Source: Chthoniobacteraceae bacterium (GTDB lineage: Bacteria; Verrucomicrobiota; Verrucomicrobiia; Chthoniobacterales; Chthoniobacteraceae). From it: a DNA stretch of 64,000 bases. Below the pieces are notes generated by a model, which was not told where the DNA came from, did not search any database, and was given only the letters and a program-made list of their open reading frames with translations. Position 1 is the stretch's first letter. The number at the start of each line of letters is the position of its first letter. The stretch spans positions 62,001 through 126,000 of the forward strand of contig CANFTB010000003.1 of the NCBI GenBank assembly GCA_947449735.1, in the 5' to 3' direction. A program made the position numbers and the translations under genes. Positions 59,377-64,000 of this stretch are shown one piece after another.

Positions 59377-61530
59377 ATGAAAAATCTTAAAAACGACATC
59401 CTTCGCCTGCTCGCCAAGCCCGGCTACCAACCCCTCGAAAAGGTCGGCATCTCCCGCCAGCTGGGACTCGGCCCGGCACAGCGGAAAAAAGTCCGCGACG
59501 CCCTTGCCGCCCTCGAGCAGGACGGCCACATCGCGCGCGTCCGCCGCAACTACTACGTCCTCCCCTCCACCGCGAACCTCGTCACCGGGACGGTCCTCGC
59601 CTTCCCCGGAGGCAACGCAAAGCTCATCGACACGGAGGGCGGCAAGGGCGAATTTTTCCTGTCCTCCATCAACCTCGGTACCGCCCTGCATGGGGACCGT
59701 GTTCTGGTAAGGCCCGTCCACGAGGGTCGCGAACAGCCACGCCACGGCGGGGCTCCGGAGGGACGGGTGGTTCGCATTCTGAAGTCCGCCAATGAAACCG
59801 TGGTGGGCACCGTCGCCTCCACCAAGGGCTTCCAATACGTGATCCCGGACGACCCCCGCCTGGCCCAGGACATCTACCTTCGCCGCCCGGACAAGGCCCT
59901 GCCCCAGCAGCCGAAGGAGGGGGACAAGGTGGTCGTCCGCCTCGACCCCTGGGAGTCACGCCACGTCAATCCCGAGGGCGAGGTGCTTGAAATTCTGGGG
60001 CAGGCCTATGCGCCGGGTGTCGATCTGATTTCCATCATGCGCCGGCACGGCCTGCCGGAAAGCTTTCCAACGGCGGTCCAGGGCGAGGCGGAGCAGATCC
60101 CGGAAACCGTCCAACCCTCCGACAGAAAGGGGCGCGAGGACCTGAGGGACATGGCCGTCGTCACCATCGACCCCGACGACGCAAAGGACTTCGACGACGC
60201 CATCCATGTGGAACGCAAGGGCGCGGGATGGCGGTTGAGCGTGCACATCGCCGACGTTTCCCACTACGTCCAGCGGGGCACCGCGCTGGACCGCGAGGCC
60301 CGGCACCGGGGCAACTCCACCTATCTGGCCGGCAAGGTCATTCCGATGCTTCCGGAGCGCCTCTCCAACGGCGTCTGCTCCCTGAAACCGGGCGTTGAGC
60401 GGCTCGCCTTCTCCGCATTCCTTGATTTCAACGCGGAGGGGGTGCTGCGTTCCGCGCGCTTCGCCCGGACGCTCATCCGAAGCATCGCCCGGCTCACCTA
60501 CCGGCAGGCGTTCGCAATTTTAGAAAACAAAACAAGCGGCCGCAGCGATCTGCCAGTCGTCCCCGAAGGCTCGCTCTGCTACACCGATGCGGGTGTTCAG
60601 GAGCGCGTCAAGGCGGCATGGGAGCTGGCGCGCGTGCTGCGGCGCAGACGCTTTGAAGGAGGCTCGCTCGACCTTGATTTTCCCGAGGTCAAAGTGTGGC
60701 TCGACCCCGAAGGCCGCCCCGAGCGGCTGGAAAAGATCGAGAACGACGTTTCCCACCAGCTGGTGGAGGAATGCATGCTGGCGGCCAACGAAGCCGTCGC
60801 AAGCGCGCTCAAACGCGCCAAAACCCCGGCAGTCTACCGGATCCACGAAGTGCCGGATCCCGACAAGCTGAACGAGTTTCGAGAAAAGGCGGCCCGCTAC
60901 GGATGCAGGTCCGGCGACCTCACCAAGCGCGCGGAGGTGCAAAAACTCCTCAAGCTGATCCGGGGCAAGCCCGAGGAATACCTGCTCAAACTGGAGTTTC
61001 TCAAAAGCCTCAAGCGGGCCACCTACGGCATCGCACCGCTCGGACACTACGGCCTCGCAAAAGCCAACTACACGCACTTTACGAGCCCCATCCGGCGTTA
61101 CGCCGACCTTCTGGTGCACCGTGCCCTCGCGGGCGAACCCTCCGGCAAGGCAGGCGAACTCGGCGAGGCCGCCATGCACATTTCCCGCACCGAACGCACC
61201 TCCGCCGAGGCGGAAAAGGATTCCGTGCAGCGCAAAAAACTCGAGTACTTCGAGCGGCAGCTTCGGGCGCGGGTTCCGGAGAAGTTCCGGGCCACGGTGA
61301 TCGACGTGCGCAGCCACGGACTGGTCGTCGAGCTGCCCGACGTGCTGTTCACCGGAATGATCCACGTGAGCAAGCTGCCCGACGACTTTTACACCTTCGA
61401 CCCGGTGCGCCTGCTATTCAGGGGCCGCAGGGGGAAGAACAAATTCGGGCTGGGCGCGGAGCTTCAAGTGAAGGTCTGCAGGGTGGATGTTTATAAAAAG
61501 CAGGTGGATTTCGAACCTGTCAAAACCTAG
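59377..61530 (+). CDS. rnr: Ribonuclease R
   Basis: 717 residues. This 3'-5' exoribonuclease degrades structured RNA. A winged-helix start (KNDILRLLAKPGYQPLEKVG) precedes two cold-shock-like OB domains. The RNB catalytic centre is VVTIDPDDAKDFDDAIHVER with conserved aspartates, then GNSTYLAGKVIPMLPERLSN and FTSPIRRYADLLVHRAL. A C-terminal S1 domain (FRATVIDVRSHGLVVELPDV) follows. The basic tail found in E. coli is absent. GAAGG lies 4 nt before the ATG. Its stop is 2 nt before rlmH. Confidence 0.96.
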   Translation: MKNLKNDILRLLAKPGYQPLEKVGISRQLGLGPAQRKKVRDALAALEQDGHIARVRRNYYVLPSTANLVTGTVLAFPGGNAKLIDTEGGKGEFFLSSINLGTALHGDRVLVRPVHEGREQPRHGGAPEGRVVRILKSANETVVGTVASTKGFQYVIPDDPRLAQDIYLRRPDKALPQQPKEGDKVVVRLDPWESRHVNPEGEVLEILGQAYAPGVDLISIMRRHGLPESFPTAVQGEAEQIPETVQPSDRKGREDLRDMAVVTIDPDDAKDFDDAIHVERKGAGWRLSVHIADVSHYVQRGTALDREARHRGNSTYLAGKVIPMLPERLSNGVCSLKPGVERLAFSAFLDFNAEGVLRSARFARTLIRSIARLTYRQAFAILENKTSGRSDLPVVPEGSLCYTDAGVQERVKAAWELARVLRRRRFEGGSLDLDFPEVKVWLDPEGRPERLEKIENDVSHQLVEECMLAANEAVASALKRAKTPAVYRIHEVPDPDKLNEFREKAARYGCRSGDLTKRAEVQKLLKLIRGKPEEYLLKLEFLKSLKRATYGIAPLGHYGLAKANYTHFTSPIRRYADLLVHRALAGEPSGKAGELGEAAMHISRTERTSAEAEKDSVQRKKLEYFERQLRARVPEKFRATVIDVRSHGLVVELPDVLFTGMIHVSKLPDDFYTFDPVRLLFRGRRGKNKFGLGAELQVKVCRVDVYKKQVDFEPVKT

Positions 61531-61532
61531 GC

Positions 61533-61976
61533 ATGCACCTCCAAGTCCTCGTGATCGGAAAGCCCAAGCTCGCCTTCGCAAAGGCGGGCGTCGAGGAGTA
61601 CGCGGGCCGCCTGCGTCCGTGGGTTTCCTGCGAACTCTCGTATCTGAAGGCAGGCACGCGCGAAGCAGAGAGCGCCGCCCTGCTCAGCCGCAGCGAGGGG
61701 CTGCTTCGGGTCGTTCTCGACGAGCGCGGCGAACAGGTCACGAGCCGCGCGCTCGCCACGAAGATTTCAAACTGGGAACAGACGGGCTCCATCAAGGGGG
61801 TTGCCATCGTGATCGGCGGCGCCGACGGCCATACGGAGGAGATGCGGAGTTCGGCGGGTTGGCTTTGGTCGCTCAGCCGCCTGACCCTGCAGCATGAAAT
61901 GGCGCTGCTTTTGGTCCTGGAGCAGCTTTACAGGGCTTACACCATCAAAGCCGGCACCCCGTACCACCGCGACTGA
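61533..61976 (+). CDS. rlmH: 23S rRNA (pseudouridine1915-N3)-methyltransferase
   Basis: 147 residues. RlmH is a SPOUT-fold enzyme that methylates pseudouridine 1915 of 23S rRNA. Marks are the N-terminal MHLQVLVIGKPKLAFAKAGV, VVLDERGEQVTSRALATKI, VIGGADGHTEEMRSSAGWLW and the C-terminal YRAYTIKAGTPYHRD, the conserved RA..I..G.PYHR signature. It is translationally linked to rnr (2-nt gap), so two RNA-processing genes form an operon. Confidence 0.96.
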   Translation: MHLQVLVIGKPKLAFAKAGVEEYAGRLRPWVSCELSYLKAGTREAESAALLSRSEGLLRVVLDERGEQVTSRALATKISNWEQTGSIKGVAIVIGGADGHTEEMRSSAGWLWSLSRLTLQHEMALLLVLEQLYRAYTIKAGTPYHRD

Positions 61977-62025
61977 GCAGGCCGCGCACTCCGCTTCTCC
62001 ACCACTCCACAATGCGGGAGCTTGG

Positions 62026-63318
62026 CTAGTCGTGCCGAAGAGCCTTCACCGGCTCCAGACGCGCCGCCACAATCGCCGGAAGCAGCGCCGCCAGCGAACA
62101 GATTACAAAGGCGCTCACACAGATCACGGCGAGATCCGAGGGCACCAGTTCCGCGGGGATGTCCCTAAACTGGTAGATCCCCGGCGGGAAGATTTCGATC
62201 CCCAGCCTCGAGGCGAGCCAGTCCTTAAACTCGTTTCTCCAGTGCACGATGGTCAGCCCCAGCCCCACGCCGGTCAGGTTTCCAAACAACCCTACCACCA
62301 TGCCCTGGGTCAGAAACACCCATACGATCTGCGTCCGCGTAGCGCCCAGCGCCTTCATCACCCCGATCTCGCGCGTCTTCATCACCGTCACCGTGATGAG
62401 CGTGTTCATGATGCTAAAAGCCGCCACGATCACGATGAACAACAACAAGAAAAACATCGTGTTCCGCTCCAGACGGATGGCGTCGAATATCTCGCGGTTG
62501 AGGTCGATCCAGGTCAGCACTTGCAAATCCGGAAACGACCGGGCCCGGAACTTCGCCGCGTACGCCGGCGCCTTGTAGGGCTCGCCAAGCCAGACGCTCA
62601 TCCCGTGCACCGCATCCCCGAGCCCGTACAGCTCCTGCCCGATGTGCAGAGGCACCAGCAAAACCTCCGAATCATACTGGTAGCGTCCCGAGGCGAAAAT
62701 CCCGCTAACCGTCAGGGTCGAAGGCAAGACCAGTTCCCGCAACTTCTGGATGGCGGCCTTGGGATCCGTCGCGGACTCGGCTTCGTTCAGGGCCGTCAGA
62801 ACCGGCCCGAAGTCCTTCGCGGGATAAAGCGTGATTTTGCTGCCCACATTGACCCCAAGCGACCGCGCAAGGTCGATTCCAAGGACCGCAGTGTCGCCCT
62901 CCAGCTTGAAGTCTCCAGCCACCACCGACTCCTTGATTCCCTGCCGGGCCGACTCTGCCACGGGATCGATCCCCCGGATTTGCGCCGAGCGAACCGCCCC
63001 TTCGTCCGTGGAAATAAGCACCGGCCCCTGGACGAAGGGGGCGGAGTTCAGGACGCCCTTGTAGCCGGCAAGTTTCGGTGGGATTTCCCTCCACTCCGCG
63101 AGGGGAACCCCCTGCGACGCCAGCACAATATGCGGATCAAAACCGAGCACCTTCCGGCGCAACTCGAGGTCAAAGCCCGTCATCACCGAAATCACGAGAA
63201 TCAGGACCGCGATTCCGAGGGTCACCCCGAGCACGGAAACCACCGTAATCACCGAGACAAAGGTCCGCTTCGGCTTGAGGAAGCGGAGGGCTAAAAAGAG
63301 ACTGAACGGCAGTTGCAC
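62026..63318 (-). CDS. LolC/LolE-type ABC transporter permease
   Basis: 430 residues from GTG 63318, which begins the family-like VQLPFSLFLALRFLKPKRTF; the frame is open further upstream but is not family-like. TM1 is TVVSVLGVTLGIAVLILVIS, then a long periplasmic loop, then three C-terminal helices (FFLLLFIVIVAAFSIMNTLI, FLTQGMVVGLFGNLTGVGLG, VICVSAFVICSLAALLPAIV). MKTREIGVMKALGAT is the typical coupling region to the ATPase. In Proteobacteria the complex extracts lipoproteins for the outer membrane. The ATPase (LolD) is not in view, and LolC versus LolE cannot be told. Confidence 0.88.
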   Translation of the reverse strand: MQLPFSLFLALRFLKPKRTFVSVITVVSVLGVTLGIAVLILVISVMTGFDLELRRKVLGFDPHIVLASQGVPLAEWREIPPKLAGYKGVLNSAPFVQGPVLISTDEGAVRSAQIRGIDPVAESARQGIKESVVAGDFKLEGDTAVLGIDLARSLGVNVGSKITLYPAKDFGPVLTALNEAESATDPKAAIQKLRELVLPSTLTVSGIFASGRYQYDSEVLLVPLHIGQELYGLGDAVHGMSVWLGEPYKAPAYAAKFRARSFPDLQVLTWIDLNREIFDAIRLERNTMFFLLLFIVIVAAFSIMNTLITVTVMKTREIGVMKALGATRTQIVWVFLTQGMVVGLFGNLTGVGLGLTIVHWRNEFKDWLASRLGIEIFPPGIYQFRDIPAELVPSDLAVICVSAFVICSLAALLPAIVAARLEPVKALRHD

Positions 63319-63437
63319 GAAGCAAAAATGATTTCCGGCTGGGTAAAAGTCGAGCGGCACCGCGCCCGCAGGCAAAAGTTGCCGCCCGTTTTGAGACGCA
63401 AGACCTTCGCATGCACTTCGATTCTCGAAACGCCGCG

Positions 63438-63466
63438 TTGACACTTTGGGGCTTAAATAGGATGAT
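63438..63466 (+). promoter_or_regulatory. Candidate promoter of the secreted protein at the window end
   Basis: TTGACA (63438-63443), a 17-nt spacer and GATGAT (63461-63466) precede the ATG at 63475 by 8 nt, so the leader would be 1-2 nt. It lies in the 156-bp divergent gap next to the LolC/E-type gene. Confidence 0.5.
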
Positions 63467-63474
63467 CTCGGGAT

Positions 63475-64000
63475 ATGAAGCGAGTGCTCTCCCTCCTGCT
63501 CCTCATCCCCTTCCTCGTGACCCAAGCTTGGGCCATCACCGGCGGTCCTTACGATTCCACTGTTGGGCGCAGTCTGAGCTCCTACTCAGGGACCTACGGA
63601 GTGATCATGCAGGGAACCTCCACCGACGACGACGCTTGGAACAACGACTCGAGCAACAAGGCCGAGATTGCAGCCGGCACCGCCACACTTTCCAGCGCGA
63701 TCGGATTTCTGGGCTTTTCAATTCCGCGTCCGGGATCCAAATCCTCCGGAAATTCAGGCAGCACCGGCGGCACCGGCGGCACTGGAGGAGGAACCGCCCA
63801 GGGCAGCGGCACGCTCACCTACGCGAGCATGCTGATATTCGACCAAGGCCTGATGTACACTGGAGTTTCTCACGGGATCATCGACATCCGCAGCGGGAAG
63901 CTCGCGCTTCTCTCCCAGGCCACCCACTACGCAGTTAGGATCGCCTCCAACGGCCTCACCCAGACCAGCGCGTCCGTACCAGATGCCATTCTGAACGGCG
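63475..64000 (+). CDS. Secreted protein with Gly/Ser/Thr-rich segment (partial, runs off the window)
   Basis: 175 codons are visible and the frame is open to the window edge. MKRVLSLLLLIPFLVTQAWA is a signal peptide. A beta-rich start (SLSSYSGTYGVIMQGTSTDD) is followed by a glycine-threonine stretch (SGSTGGTGGTGGGT, about residues 99-112) and another beta-rich part (MLIFDQGLMYTGVSHGIIDI). The pattern resembles repetitive exported proteins common in Verrucomicrobia, but I do not recognise a family. Start chosen on the signal peptide and promoter spacing. Confidence 0.75.
   Translation, partial: MKRVLSLLLLIPFLVTQAWAITGGPYDSTVGRSLSSYSGTYGVIMQGTSTDDDAWNNDSSNKAEIAAGTATLSSAIGFLGFSIPRPGSKSSGNSGSTGGTGGTGGGTAQGSGTLTYASMLIFDQGLMYTGVSHGIIDIRSGKLALLSQATHYAVRIASNGLTQTSASVPDAILNG

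Noticed and set aside
61894..63294. Plus-strand open frame of 466 codons after rlmH
   Set aside because: It is antisense to the LolC/E-type permease, whose transmembrane layout is clear.
1..64000. CRISPR arrays, tRNA and rRNA genes, insertion sequences, prophage
   Set aside because: No regularly spaced direct repeats, no tRNA-like cloverleaf, no rRNA sequence and no transposase or phage structural gene were recognised. The interspersed elements are inverted repeats without spacers. A short tRNA could still be missed by eye.

Overview
The window is about 64 kb of GC-rich bacterial DNA (well over 60 % GC by eye). It most likely comes from a member of the Verrucomicrobiota or a close PVC relative. 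Supporting families are a DUF1549/DUF1553 protein with an N-terminal cytochrome-like motif followed by a DUF1501 protein, secreted formylglycine sulfatases, DUF5069, DUF4139, secreted beta-propeller/cupredoxin pairs and LysM proteins of verrucomicrobial type. WaaA, an LptF/LptG permease, AsmA-like proteins and a LolC/E permease show a Gram-negative outer membrane with lipid A. I saw no tRNA, rRNA, CRISPR array, prophage or intact insertion sequence.

Layout. 1-9.5 kb: the tail of an unknown gene, two secreted proteins (DUF4139; LamG-like), a head-to-head pair of DoxX-like membrane proteins, a membrane protein that looks like an M48 peptidase with its active site lost, then a minus-strand housekeeping group (hypothetical, LysM protein, accA; rsmD; AsmA-like). 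9.7-16.4 kb: lpd and tal, then dinG divergent from an LptF/G permease and its partner. 16.5-21.2 kb: a 1115-residue secreted multidomain hydrolase and an LprI-like protein. 21.3-31.8 kb: a HEPN/MNT pair, a glycosyltransferase, a GMC oxidoreductase with its small subunit, a second glycosyltransferase, a large AsmA-like protein, miaE, a secreted alpha/beta hydrolase, an NHL-repeat pseudogene and a PemK/ribbon-helix-helix toxin-antitoxin module. 32-39 kb: sulfatase, comEC, waaA, mscL, AraC regulator. 39.4-56 kb is dominated by secreted degradative and redox proteins: the DUF1549/1553 - DUF1501 - propeller operon, VapBC-like genes, a propeller/cupredoxin pair opposite a LysR gene, an esterase, a lipoprotein, and a 1248-residue fusion of a TIM barrel, a LamG-like domain and a quinoprotein dehydrogenase carrying cytochrome c. 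56-64 kb: DUF5069, a degenerate dihydropteroate-synthase-like gene coupled to a PHP phosphatase, trpS, rnr-rlmH, a LolC/E permease, and the start of a secreted protein cut by the window edge.

Cross-cutting observations. (1) Several genes that head transcription units have a sigma70-like -10 box ending exactly 6 nt before the ATG, which predicts leaderless mRNAs; the two clearest are toxin-antitoxin antitoxin genes. (2) A repeat of about 100 bp with arms resembling GTTCACGCGGAG and CTCCGCGTGA occurs five times between genes. (3) Several proteins keep a recognisable enzyme fold but have lost catalytic residues (M48-like, DHPS-like, YkuD-like). The secreted sulfatase, esterases, quinoprotein and DUF1549/1501 proteins suggest a heterotroph that degrades complex, possibly sulfated, polysaccharides. 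That lifestyle is an inference from gene content.
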